A stretch of 64,000 nucleotides of DNA, taken from Capra hircus (lineage: Eukaryota; Chordata; Mammalia; Artiodactyla; Bovidae). The notes beneath the pieces are model-generated. The model was not told the DNA's origin. It made no database searches and saw only the letters and a list, made by a program, of their open reading frames with translations. The stretch's first letter is position 1, and every line of letters starts with the position of its first letter. The translations under genes were made by a program, and so were the position numbers. Of this stretch, positions 45,904 to 56,811 are shown in pieces. The stretch lies in contig NC_030819.1 of assembly GCF_001704415.2 (NCBI RefSeq), positions 40,046,575-40,110,574 on the forward strand. Reading direction: 5' to 3'.

Positions 45904-46978
45904 CTCTTTTTTTTTTTTTTTTCTAAATTTTAAAATCTTTAATTCTTACATGCGTTCCCAAACATGAGCCCCCCTCCCACCTCCCTCCCCACAACATCTC
46001 TCTGGGTCATCCCCATGCACCTGCCCCAAGCAAGCTGCACCCTACGTCAGACATGGACTGGCGATTCAATTCTTACATGACAGTATACATGTTAGAATTC
46101 CCATTCTCCCAAATCATCCCACCCTCTCCCTCTCCCTCTGAGTCCAAAAGTCCGGTATACACATCTGTGTCTTTTTTCCTGTCTTGCATACAGGGTCGTC
46201 ATTGCCATCTTCCTAAATTCCATATATATGTGTTAGTATACTGTATTGGTGTTTTTCTTTCTGGCTTACTTCACTCTGTATAATTGGCTCCAGTTTCATC
46301 CATCTCATCAGAACTGATTCAAATGAATTCTTTTTAACGGCTGAGTAATACTCCATTGTGTATATGTACCACAGCTTTCTTATCCATTCATCTGCTGATG
46401 GACATCTAGGTTGTTTCCATGTCCTGGCTATTATAAACAGTGCTGCGATGAACATTGGGGTACATGTGTCTCTTTCAATTCTGGTTTCCTCAGTGTGTAT
46501 GCCCAGAAGTGGGATTGCTGGGTCATAAGGTAGTTCTATTTGCAATTTTTTAAGGAATCTCCACACTGTTCTCCATAGTGGCTGTACTAGTTTGCATTCC
46601 CACCAACAGTGTAGGAGGGTTCCCTTTTCTCCACACCCTCTCCAGCATTTATTGCTTGCAGATTTTTGGATCGCAGCCATTCTGACTGGTGTGAAGTGGT
46701 ACCTCATTGTGGTTTTGATTTGCATTTCTCTAATAATGAGTGATGTTGAGCATCTTTTCATGTGTTTGTTAGCCATCCGTATGTCTTCTTTGGAGAAATG
46801 TCTATTTAGTTCTTTGGCCCATTTTTTGATTGGGTCATTTATTTTTCTGGAATTGAGCTGCAGAAGTTGCTTGTATATTTTTGAGATTAGTTGTTTGTCA
46901 GTTGTTTCATTTGCTATTATTTTCTCCCATTCAGAAGGCTGTCTTTTCACCTTGGAGAACATAGGCAAAACACTCTCA
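45904..46978 (-). mobile_element. L1 LINE, 5'-truncated, with 5' inversion
   Basis: Reverse L1: poly(T) at 45906-45923 is the poly(A) tail, 45924-46190 is the 3' UTR, then the ORF2 C-terminal part to about 46950. The last ~28 bp (46951-46978) are in the opposite orientation: on the + strand they read ENIGKTLS, a segment of ORF2 that should lie upstream. Perfect 12-bp target-site duplications bound the unit. This is the signature of target-primed integration with twin priming. Confidence 0.95.
46213..46968 (-). pseudogene. L1 ORF2 C-terminal fragment, 251 codons open
   Basis: The reverse frame contains KRQPSEWEKIIANE, DPIKKWAKELNRHFSKED, the cysteine motif CWRGCGEKGTLLHCWWEC, and YTMEYYSAVKKN, ending HIYGI before a stop. 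ORF2 normally encodes endonuclease plus RT of well over 1,200 residues; only the C-terminal region after RT is here. The first residues (MPMFS) come from inverted sequence and are not native. No stop or frameshift interrupts it, so the insertion is relatively young, but it cannot encode an active protein. Confidence 0.95.
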
Positions 46979-46990
46979 GGCCTGTTCTCT
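46979..46990 (+). repeat. Right target-site duplication of the L1
   Basis: GGCCTGTTCTCT, identical to 45892-45903. Confidence 0.95.
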
Positions 46991-47460
46991 TAAAAGCTGC
47001 CTCTGATCTTTCCCTCTTACATCTCTGTCTCTGTCCACCCTTTCTGATAGGCAGGCCCAGGCGGTTTTGGAGGATTTGCCATGTCCTCTCATTTTAAGTC
47101 TTTAGGAAACTCATTGACCCTTAAGAGTTAACTAAAGCATATATTGCTAAAATCTACTCTCAAGCAATTGCTCCTCACTTCAAATGCAACATGCTCAAAA
47201 ATTCAACTCCCAAACTTGCATTTTCCTTTCTTCTTGTCTGTTTCTAATATTGAGTTACTTTATCACGTTATCTTGCCCTCTGGATTCTAACAGTCATCCT
47301 GAAGTCCTCTTTTTCAGACCTAGAGTCTACTTAGTGATCAAACGTTCTCCCTGAAATGATTCTGAACCTGTCACTTCCACGGCACCCTGGCTTTCTCTTC
47401 CATTCTAGCTCTGGCAATCTTGTACTTGGATCAATACTATGTCTCTCTATTATGCTGATT
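46991..47460 (+). repeat. Older repeat (L2-like), right of L1 insertion
   Basis: Continuation of 45580-45891. Pyrimidine-rich, ends before a CT-rich run (47461-47476). Confidence 0.4.
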
Positions 47461-47567
47461 TCTCTCTCTCTCCCTTAGTTTGCTCTACATTGATCCCCAA
47501 GTTGCAAAGAAAAAAGAAAGACAGGAAATATTATTAATTGAATAAGAAGATCTATTATTTATTAATA

Positions 47568-47771
47568 GGGCTTCCCTGGTGGTGCAGAGTTTAAAGCATC
47601 TGCCTACAATGTGGGAGACCTGGGTTCGATCCCTGGGTCAGGGAAGATCCCTTGGAGAAGGAAATGGCAACCCACTCCAGTATTCTAGCCTGGAGAATCC
47701 CATAGATGGAGGAGCTGGGTGGGCTACAGTCCACGGGTCGCAAAGAGTCGGACATGACTGAGTGACTTCTC
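47568..47771 (+). mobile_element. Bov-tA SINE with target-site duplication
   Basis: Full-length copy: GGGCTTCCCTGGTGGTGCAG to GAGTCGGACATGACTGAGTG. TATTATTTATTAATA at 47553-47567 reappears after it as TATTATTTATTTATTAATA, with a 4-bp slippage. Confidence 0.95.
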
Positions 47772-47880
47772 TTTATTATTTATTTATTAATAAATAATAT
47801 TTATCACTTATTTATTAATACTACTCTACTCAAAGAATATATGCATGTGTATGTAAAATATACTTGTGTATATAAAAGTT

Positions 47881-47931
47881 TATTAGTTTCCTATGTTGCT
47901 GTAACAAATTACTGTAAGTTTAGTGGCTTCA
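47881..47931 (+). repeat. Ancient interspersed repeat, left part
   Basis: TTAGTTTCCTATGTTGCTGT and AACAAATTACTG: start of the same old family as at 21211. Broken by two BovB insertions; resumes at 50757. Confidence 0.65.
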
Positions 47932-48199
47932 ATTCAGTTCAGTTCAGTTGTTTAGTCATGTCCTACCCCATGGACTGCAGCGCACCAGTCTTTCCTGTCC
48001 ATCACCAACTTCCGAGGCTTGCTCAAACTCATGTACATCAAGTTGGTGATGCCATCCAACCGTCTCATCCTCTGTTGTCCCCTTCTCCTCCTGCCTTCAA
48101 TCTTTCCCAGCCTCAGGGTCTTTTCAAATGAGTCAGTTCTTCCCATCAGGTGGCAACAGTATTGGATTTAAGCTTCAGCATCATTCCTTCCAATACAGC
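47932..48199 (-). mobile_element. BovB LINE 3' end, first of two at one site
   Basis: Short reverse BovB (TTCAGTTCAGTTCAGTTG to AGCTTCAGCATCATTCCTTCC). Flanked by TTAGTGGCTTCA at 47920-47931 and 48200-48211. Confidence 0.93.
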
Positions 48200-48211
48200 T
48201 TAGTGGCTTCA

Positions 48212-50756
48212 GTTCAGTTCAATTCAGTTCAGTTCAGTTGCTCAGTAGTGTCCGACCCTTTGTGGCCCCATGAATCGTAGCACGCCAAGCCTCCCTGTCC
48301 ATCACCAATTCCCAGAGTTCACTCAGACTCACGTCCATTGAGTCAGTGATGCCATCCAGCCATCTCATCCTCTGTCGTCCCCTTCTCCTCCTGCCCCCAA
48401 TCCCTCCCAGCATCAGAGTCTTTTCCAGTGAGTCAACTCTTCGCATAAGGTGGCCAAAGTATTGGAGTTTCAGTTTTAGCCTCATTCCTTCCAAAGAACA
48501 CCCAGGACTGATCTCCTTTAGAATGGACTGGTTGGATCTCCTTGCAGGCCAAGGGACTCTCAAGCATCTTCTCCAACACCATAGTTCAAAAACATCAATT
48601 CTTTGGCCCTCAGCTTTCTTTAGAGTCCAACTCTCACATCCATACGTGACCACAGGAAAAACCGTAGCCTTGACTAGACGGACTTTTGTTGGTAGTGTAA
48701 TGTCTCTGCTTTTTAGTATGCTGTCTAGGTTATTCATAACTTTTCTTCCAAGATGTAAACGTCTTTTAATTTCATGGTTGCGATCACCATCTGCAGTGAT
48801 TTTGAAGCAAAAAAAATTAAGTCTGACACTGTTTCCACTGTTTCCTCATCTAATTTCCATGAAGTGATGGGACCAGATGCCATGATTTTAGTTTTCTGAA
48901 TGTTGAGCTTTAAGCCAACTTTTCCACTCTTTTCTTTCACTTTCATCAAGAGGCTTTTTAGTTCCTCTTCACTTTCTGTCATAAGGGTGGTGTCATCTGC
49001 ATATCTGAGGTTCTTGATATTTCTCCCGATAATCTTGATTCCAGCTTGTGCTTCTTCCAGCCCAGTGATTCTCATGATGTACACTGCATAGAAGTTAAAT
49101 AAGCAGGGTGACAATATACAGTTTGACATACACCTTTTCCTATTTGGAACCAGCCTGTTGTTCCATGTCCAGTTCTAACTGTTGCGTCCTCACCTGCATA
49201 TAGGTTTCTCAAGAGGCAGGTCTGGTATTTGCATCTCTTTCAGTTTTTCCACAGTTTATTGTGATCCACACAGTCAAAGGCTTTGGCGTAGTCAATAAAG
49301 CAGAAATAGATGTTTTTCTGGAACTCTCTGTTTTTTCCATGATCCAGCAGATGTTGGCAATTTGATCTCTGGTTCCTCTGCCTTTTCTAAAACCTTCTTG
49401 AACATTTGGAATTTCATGGTTCACATATTGCTGAAGCCTGGCTTGGAGAATTTTGAGCATTACTTTCTCGTGTGTGAGATGAATGCAATTGTGCGATAGT
49501 TTGAGCATTCTTTGGCATTGCCTTTCTTTGGGATTGGAATGAAAACTGACCTTTTCCAGTCCTGTGGCCACTGCTGTTTTCCAAATTTGCTGGCATATTG
49601 AGTGCAGCACTTTCACAGCATCATCTTTCAGGATTTGAAATAGCTCAACTGGAATTCCATCACCTCCACTAGCTTTGTTCACAGTGATGCTTTCTAAGGC
49701 CCACTTGACTTCACATTCCAGGATATCTGGCTTTAGGTTAGTGATAACACCATCGTGATTATCTGGGTCATGAAGATCTCTTTTGTACAGTTCTTCTGTG
49801 TATTCTTGCCACCTCTTCTTAATCTTCTGCTTCTGTTAGGTCCATACCATTTTTGTTCTTTATCGAGTCCATCTTTGCATGAACGGTTTCCTTGGTATGT
49901 CTAATTTTCTTGAAGAGATCTCTAGTCTTTCCCATTCTATTGTTTTCCTCTGTTTCTTTGCATTGATCACTGAGGAGGCTTTCTTATCTCTTCTTGCTAT
50001 TCTTTGCAACTCTGCATTCAAATGCTTATATCTTTCCTTTTCTCCTTGGCTTTTCGCTTCTCTTCTTTTCACAGCTATTTGTCAGGCCTCCCCAGACAGC
50101 CGTTTTGCTTTTTTTGAATTTCTTTTCCATGGGGATGGTCTTGATCCCTGTCTCCTGTACAGTGTCACAAACCTCCGTCCATAGTTCATCAGGCACTCTA
50201 TCTATCAGATCTAGTCCCTTAAATCTATTTCTCACTTCCACTGTATAATCATCAGGGATTTGATTTAGGTCATGCCTGAATGTCTATTGGTTTTCCCTAC
50301 TTTCTTCAATTGCAGTCTGAATTTGGCAATAAGGAGTTCATGATCTGAGCCACAGTCAGCTCCCGGTCTTGTTTTTGCTGGCTCTATAGAGCTTCTCCAT
50401 CTTAGGCTGCAAAGAATATAATCAATCTGATTACAGTGTTGACCATCTGGTGATGTCCATGTGTAGAGTCTTCTCTTGTGTTGTTGGAAGAGGGTGTTTG
50501 CTATGACCAGTGTGTTCTCTTCGCAAAACTCTATGAGCCTCTGCCCTGCTTCATTTTGTATTCCAAGGCCAAATTTGCCTGTTACCCCAGGTGTTTCTTG
50601 ACTTCCTATTTTTGCATTCCAGTCCCCTATAATGAAAAGGATATCTTTTTTGGCTGTTATTTCTAAAAGGTCTTGTAGGTCTTCATAGAACCTTTCAACT
50701 TCAGCTTCTTCAGCATTACTGTTTGGGCATAGACTTGGATTACTGTGATATTGAAT
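48212..50756 (-). mobile_element. BovB LINE, longest copy (~2.5 kb)
   Basis: Reverse copy from the CAGTTCAGTTCAATTCAG tail through the RT to the endonuclease C-terminus. Near 50320-50470 the reverse strand encodes the end of the APE-type endonuclease domain (a D-H-E-L-type motif after several breaks). It ends at GTGATATTGAATG, after which the old repeat resumes. Roughly the 5' fifth of a full BovB is missing. Confidence 0.96.
48234..50241 (-). pseudogene. BovB ORF remnants: RT and C-terminus, multiply frame-shifted
   Basis: In 5'-3' order on the reverse strand: 50026-50241 and 49860-50072 (linker rich in Lys/Arg), 49209-49682 (NKASGGDGIPVELF and FRKGRGTRDQIANICWIME, RT fingers), 48734-49129 (ILSPCLFNFYAVYIM and RYADDTTLM; YADD at 48992-49003), 48234-48737 (VVTYGCESWTLKKAEGQRID, C-terminal block). 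Each frame ends at a stop or shift, so no active polymerase can be made. This is the only copy here that keeps RT fingers, palm and thumb together. Confidence 0.93.
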
Positions 50757-51270
50757 GTTTGGCTTAAAACAACTCAGATTTAGATGCTACATTCTGAAGG
50801 TCAGAAGTATGAGGTGAGTTCTAGGGATAAAATCAATGAGTTGGCATGCCTATGTTCTTTCTGGAGGTAAATAGATTTTCTCGCTTCCTCCAGCTTCTAG
50901 AGGCCACCCATTGTTTCTGGAGGTAAACACATACCTGTGTTCTTTCTCGGGGATACATGGATTTTCTTGCCTCCTCCATTTTTAGAGGATACCCATGTTT
51001 CCTGGCTTGTTGACCTCTTCCTACATCATACAGGCAGATATCTCCAACTTTTGCTTCTACCATCTTATCTTCTTTTTCTGACTTTGACCCTTTTGCTGCC
51101 CTCTTATAAGAACTTCTGTGATTATAGTACGCCTTCATGGATAATCTAGGACAAACTTCCCATCTCGAGATCCTTAGCTTAATTACAATTCCATAGCTCC
51201 ACTAACCCTGTAAGGTAAAATATTCATAGGTTCCAGGAATGATGATACTTTTGTGGATGGATGAAGGTGC
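50757..51270 (+). repeat. Ancient interspersed repeat, right part
   Basis: TTTGGCTTAAAACAACTCAG continues the segment cut at 47931, followed by CTTCCTCCAGCTTCTAGAGG and, twice, a CTTTCT[GC]G-G region, then TGGATAATCTAGGACAAACT. A roughly 90-bp internal duplication (50850-50930 and 50935-51000 share GGATTTTCT and TGCCTCCTCC-like text) adds length. Subfamily not named. Confidence 0.6.
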
Positions 51271-51284
51271 ACATTATTCTCTTT

Positions 51285-51425
51285 CCAATAATAATTTAAT
51301 CTTCACTACAACTCCAAATATCATGTCCATTTTACAGACGATGGGATGGAAGTTCAGAGAAATGAAGTCCCGCCAGTAAGTTATACTCTCAAGATCTGAA
51401 CTGAGGTGCACCACATTACTTCTTC
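51285..51425 (-). repeat. MIR SINE fragment
   Basis: TTTAATCTTCACTACAACTC, GTCCATTTTACAGACGATGG and GATCTGAACTGAGGTGCACC in reverse MIR order. Confidence 0.75.
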
Positions 51426-51639
51426 CATACAAATCCCAATTTAATTGTTGCATGTATTGTATTAGGTATTAGGGGATGTCAGTATTTCAAATAATGAAAT
51501 TACAGAGGTACATGTCTAATTGGGAAAAGGGGAGTTATGAATAAGCTCTGAGCAAGGCACTTCCCTTCTCAAATACCATTGGTTCCAGAACATAAACCTA
51601 TTGTCGTGGCTTGTAAGCACATTTATGAAATGACATCAA

Positions 51640-52570
51640 TCTTCATTTTCCAATCTATGTTCTATTAGTTTCCCCGCCCAATGTGACTTGCATCGTAAAC
51701 ATTGCACTGTCAATACAAGTCCAACCTGTTCTCAGCTTTGCCCCATTGCTTTTTTTATTTTTTTCTTTTTTACCTTGAAGTAATTCGTTTCCTCAATTCT
51801 GTCAACCAAAATCTCTACCTATATTTCAAAAGTTATCTTAAATACAACATCCTACCTGAAGTTTTTCTGGACACACTGCTGCTGCTGCTGCATCACTTCA
51901 GTCGTGTCTGACTCTGTGCGACCTCATAGACGGTAGCCCACGAGGCTCCCCCGTCCCTGGGATTCTCCAGGCAAGAACACTGGAGTGGGTTACCATTTCC
52001 TTCTCCAATGCATGAAAGTGAAAAGTGAAAGTGAAGTTGCTCAGTCATGTCCGACTCTTCGCGACCCCATGGACTGCAGCCTACCAAGCTCCACTGTCCC
52101 TGGGATTTTCCAGGCAAGAGTACTGGAGTGGGGTGCCATTGCCTTCTCCGTCCTAGACACACCAGCCTTAATAATTTTCATGATCTTGAGTTACGCTAAA
52201 AGTACACAGTACTTCTAACACAACTCCTACATTGTCCCTCATGTTAAAGATAATTGTATATGTGTCTGTCTACCCAGTGAAAACTTAGGGTTGCTCACCC
52301 TTCCCTTCCACCCTTCCTTCCTTGTCTCCTTTTCTTTCCCTCTCTTTCGTGGTCCTTCCATATTTATTTCTTTTCTTTCTTCATAACATTTTTCAACATA
52401 TGTTGTGTATTCCTGCCATGTTTTTGATACTGTTAGTATGTCTGTGAACAAACCAGACACAATCTCTACCCAGATTTAGTTTGCATTTTTTAAAAGCAGG
52501 GATCATGTTGTACCCATTTTTAATCCATGTTACTCCCTGTGACATAGTACACACTTAAGTTATGATTTGA
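51640..52570 (+). repeat. L2 LINE 3' fragment, split by Bov-A2
   Basis: Left part ends CCTACCTGAAGTTTTTCTGG, right part ends with AAAAGCAGGGATCATGTTGT and TGACATAGTACACACTTAAG, the L2 terminal region. Interrupted at 51877-52152. Confidence 0.6.
51877..52152 (-). mobile_element. Bov-A2 SINE with 10-bp target-site duplication
   Basis: Reverse two-unit Bov-A2 with a TGCTGCTGCTGCTG tail and the GAAAGTGAAAAGTGAAAG linker. Flanked by CTGGACACAC (51867-51876) and CTAGACACAC (52153-52162). Confidence 0.96.
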
Positions 52571-54219
52571 ATTTAATATCTATTAGTACTGAAATTTAAC
52601 AGGAAATTCCCAGTCATAGTCAAGTTGAAATTTTAAAAAATTGGTTGAGTGCCTATGTTTACATTCTACTTTTTATCCTGAATTTGCATGTATTATATTA
52701 CAATGATAACCAGAACTATATTTTGCTTCTAGGGAAACAATGTAAATAGATTATATATAGCAGTCAATTCAAATGGCTTTGTAAGGTTTTGGTAACAGTA
52801 AAAATCAGTAGCATGGTTAAATAATTGCCAGTGTAGTTTACCTCATTTCTAACGAGTTACTTTTTATAAGTGAATGTCAGAGCCAGTTCTGTTTGTATGT
52901 ATAAGTGGATCTTAAAAGTTTAATTAAGTTAAAATAATTTATCATAAGAATTATTAACATAAAATAATTCTTACCAATTTATTATGATGGAGATACACTG
53001 TCAATTTTACATGTGATGTGAATAAATGTATGTGTTGAAAAATCATGTGTAGTTGTCAACTTTTATCAGAATGCCTTGATAATAGAATTCAAGAAGACAG
53101 AGTTTAGAGTCTCTTAGCATTCTACAAGTTGTTGATTTCCCATTTTAAAAGTTTATTTGACTTTCCATTATCACACACAAATAAAGGTAGGGTTATTTCT
53201 TATTTAAAAATATATTTAACCTGAATCTATTTATCATGTACCTTGAAAACCCAAGTATCTTGTTATCTATTAGAATAATATATTATTTAATCAAAATCAT
53301 ACTAAGTTAGCAGTTAAATCTTTTAACTTCTATTCAGTAAATGATTCATCTATGAAGATGTTTGATGAGGCTTGACGTTGATAGCAAATAATGTAAGGAA
53401 ATGGGAAAAATACTTTCTGGGAAGAGACATGCTGTTCTTTAGATAACAGAGACCTATGTAACAAATTAGTTATAATATATCAAGTACTCATAAAATTTTC
53501 TACTTGATAATTAGAAATTTCCAGTGTAACTAAACCAGCCATTGACTATGAAACCAATTCAGTGGTAGATATAACATTGGTGATTGGGATTTGCTATGCA
53601 TTGTTTTATATTTTCTTATGGAATAATAGGCAAATAGCTAGGGCATTTTTATCCATTTGAATCTTCTTGTACTTTTTCTCCACTATTGGATATTTCACTG
53701 TGAATAAACAGTACATATAAAAATTATAAATATATTTAGGGCATCAGATATGTGCTTAAAGAAACAATGTGTGTGGGGGGCAGGAAGCTAAGAATGATTA
53801 ACCTGTTAGTGGACAAGTAGATATGCTAGTGAGTCTGGGTTAGGAGATTCTGATTTCTAAGGCACTGCCAACACAATGTCTGAATCTGATGATTTAGTGA
53901 CTATATATTTAAAGCCTTAACTTACTTTTGGGGATTTTTGTTATGTAATGTTGGTTGTATCCATACAACTGGACCTCTTTTTTGATGTGACTTTGCCATA
54001 ATATATTTCTTGTCATAATATATATGTGATATATATATATGTGATAATAATGTGTAGTATAATGAAAATTACTTGCATTTTTTGCAAAATATATTTTTCC
54101 CTTTGCTTAGAACATGTATTAAAATTGTTTCCATCTCTTAAAACCATTTTCCTTATGACATTGTGTTGTGAATATTAGTGTCTTTTAATGTTAAGAACAA
54201 TAACGATAGCCTAGACATG
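52571..54219. other. Intronic stretch, AT-rich
   Basis: No young repeat or gene. TA-rich patches at 54017-54050. 53520-53690 has the look of slowly evolving sequence, but only weakly. Confidence 0.4.
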
Positions 54220-54420
54220 TCAAGTGCTTTTGTTGTACTGTGCACGATAGAAGTTCATTATGTGTATTCCCTCATTTGATTTTGATAACCACTATGATAT
54301 CATTTATCAGTTTCATTTCCAGGGCAGTTTAAATGAGTTGTCTAAGGTCATTTTGTACATTGTGGATTCAACTTGTATATGATCTTGAAATTTGATCCAG
54401 AGTTCATTCATGCAGGTACT
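54220..54420 (-). repeat. MIR SINE fragment
   Basis: TGTCAAGTGCTTTTGTTGTA, TATTCCCTCATTTGATTTTG and GAGTTGTCTAAGGTCATTTT in reverse MIR order. Confidence 0.65.
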
Positions 54421-55352
54421 TATAAAACAAAAATCTCTATGAGAAATATATTTTTCTACCAAGTTCTATTATTGATCTTGGGAAATACAGTTGAAGGAAC
54501 AGATTTATGGGTGTGATGTCATGGGTCTGGCTCTGTCATTTGTTCTGCACAAGTAGTGGCAGCTCTGTCAAGAGTGGGGATAGTAAAAAAAAAAAAGAAA
54601 AAAAAAACAGAAGGACCAACTCTGATGGAATGATAGCAAGACAAAGAAAGTAAGGAAACTGTCATTATGAAACATCTATGACCATTATTCACACATCCTG
54701 TGTCATTTAATGTTCTTGCTAATTCTGTGGGACACAGGCAATACATGATCTTCTTTATTATAGCTGGGGCAAAGTTAACTGAAACTTTCAGAAGAAATTA
54801 GATCTTCCAAATGGAGGCCATCCACTCAATGACGAAAGGTGGACTGAAACTCAGATCTTAGAGGAGATAGGAAAAGACTTTGCCATAGACATGTGAACAC
54901 TTAAAGCCACTGTCGCCTCTCTCCTTCTCTCTCTCTCTCTCATTCTTTTCCCTCTCTTGAGCTCTCCAGTTGCTGCTCCAAGTTTTCCTACACTGGTCTG
55001 CATCCTTTAGGATGAAAGAACATGAATCAGTTTTAGTACTGTATCAAAGCATTGAAAATATCAACACCAGCTTTAGCCATCTCACTATCATAAGAAATAC
55101 TTAAATGACTGATATAGCTCAGAAGAGACCTCTTCTTTGGTGTGACATTCCATAAGGTTTGTCTAGTATAATTTCAATTGCCCAGCAATCAAATGAAGGA
55201 CACTGTCTTATTATATATTCTATAGGCATGCCATCTTATTATTTATTCTGTGGATACCTCCAGCTTGATGTGGAAAAGGAAACTCAAAGCAATTGAGCAT
55301 CATTTCATTTTTCTGTTCCTGGTACCTCTAAATATAAAAATCAAGATCGCTA
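54421..55352. other. Intronic stretch with low-complexity runs
   Basis: A-rich run 54583-54607 and CT repeats 54922-54941. 54750-54870 may hold another degraded MIR. No gene. Confidence 0.4.
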
Positions 55353-55476
55353 CTGGACATGGGTTTGGGTGAACTCTGGGAGTTGGTGATGGACAGAGAG
55401 GCCTAGCGTGCTGCGGTTCATGGGGTTGCAGAGAGTTGGACGTGACTGAGCGACTGAACTGAACAGAACTGAACTG
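55353..55476 (+). mobile_element. BovB LINE, extreme 3' end
   Basis: Forward 124-bp remnant: TGGACATGGGTTTGGGTGAA to GACTGAACTGAACAGAACTG. Confidence 0.93.
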
Positions 55477-55484
55477 TAGTCTTA

Positions 55485-56100
55485 TGGAACTCTTTTGTAC
55501 AAGGACTTCATTATAAGAAGTAAAACAGTGCCTGGAAAAAAAAAAAAAAACAATTATGTTATCCTGTGAATCTGGGTACATGCTATCTGTCGAGCAAGTA
55601 TGGGAAAGATTTAAAAGGATGGGAGATTTAGAATAGGAATGTATTTGGGCTTTTATGTGACGCAGTTGATGATTTTCTTCAATATTCCTCAGTAAAAGCT
55701 TTTATTGCAGGTGTTGTTAGTTGCTATCCAATAACTTATCACTTTCTTCCTTTATAACAAAATCCTGATTTTATTGAAAAAATTCATATTCTTCTCCCAC
55801 CATGATCTGGCATGATCAGGTGATACAATTATGGCTAGTGTGTTCTGAGTGGTGATTCTTTAAGGTGTTTCCTGACGATGAATTCTTTGTGGGATAAAGA
55901 ATCTTCTTTTTGTTTGGTTGCTTAAAATTATTGTACCCAACTTACTAACATGGAGATGTTTTCCAATATATTGAGGACAGCAGCAAGGAAGTATGGAAAT
56001 GATTTGGGTCCTTGATATGGCTGACCTACTGATTTAACCAACTCTAGTTGTGCTCCTGAAATTCTTTGCTGAAGGACTGCTGTGCTTTTAGGATTATATT
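55485..56100. other. Intronic stretch, nothing recognised
   Basis: Contains a poly(A) run at 55536-55551. No gene or family recognised. Confidence 0.4.
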
Positions 56101-56459
56101 CAGTTCAGTTCAGTTGCTCAGTTGTGTCCGACTCTTTGTGACCCCATGAATCGCAGCACGCCAGGCCTCCCTGTCCATCACCATCTCCCAGAGTTCACTC
56201 AGACTCACATCCATCGAGTCCGTGATGCCATCCAGCCATCTCATTCTGGGTCGTCCCCTTCTCCTCCTGCCCCCAATCTCCCAGCATCAGAGTCTTTTCC
56301 AATGAGTCAACTCTTCGCATGAGGTGGCCAAAGTACTGGAGCTTCAGCTTTAGCATCATTCCTTCCAAAGAAATCCCAGGGTTGATCTCCTTCAGAATGG
56401 ACTGGTTGGATCTCCTTGCAGTCCAAGAGATTTCAAGAGACTTCTCCAACACCACAGTT
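56101..56459 (-). mobile_element. BovB LINE 3' end
   Basis: Reverse copy from CAGTTCAGTTCAGTTGCTCA to GACTTCTCCAACACCACAG. The frame 56195-56506 holds LQYFGHLMRRVDSLEKTLML. Confidence 0.95.
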
Positions 56460-56586
56460 ATTATGTAATTTGGGGATTTTTCCTTACTTTCTCTCTGCTT
56501 TCCCACTTAACTTCACAGCTTATTCCTTAGAATATGATAAACTATGTCAAGACTTCACATTTGTGACAGTGTGCAGATTGTTTCAG

Positions 56587-56800
56587 GGCTTCCCAGATGG
56601 CACTAGTGGTAAAGAACCCTCCTGCCAATTCAGGAGACATAAGAGATGCGGGTTCAATCCCCTGGAAGAGGGCATGGCAACCCATTCCAGTATTCTTGCC
56701 TGGAGAATCCCACGGACAGAGGAGACTGGCAGGGTACACTCCGTAGGGTCTCAAAGAGTCGGGCCCAACTGAAGCAACTTAGCATGCATGCACACACACA
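56587..56800 (+). mobile_element. Bov-tA SINE
   Basis: GGCTTCCCAGATGGCACTAG head and a GAGTCGGGCCCAACTGAAGC tail ending in a CA run. Flanks ATTGTTTCAG (56577-56586) and GTTCGTTTCAG (56801-56811) look like a diverged target-site duplication. Confidence 0.94.
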
Positions 56801-56811
56801 GTTCGTTTCAG

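Noticed and set aside
46213..46968. 251-codon reverse open frame as a host gene
   Set aside because: It is the C-terminal part of L1 ORF2, inside an element with poly(A) tail and target-site duplications.
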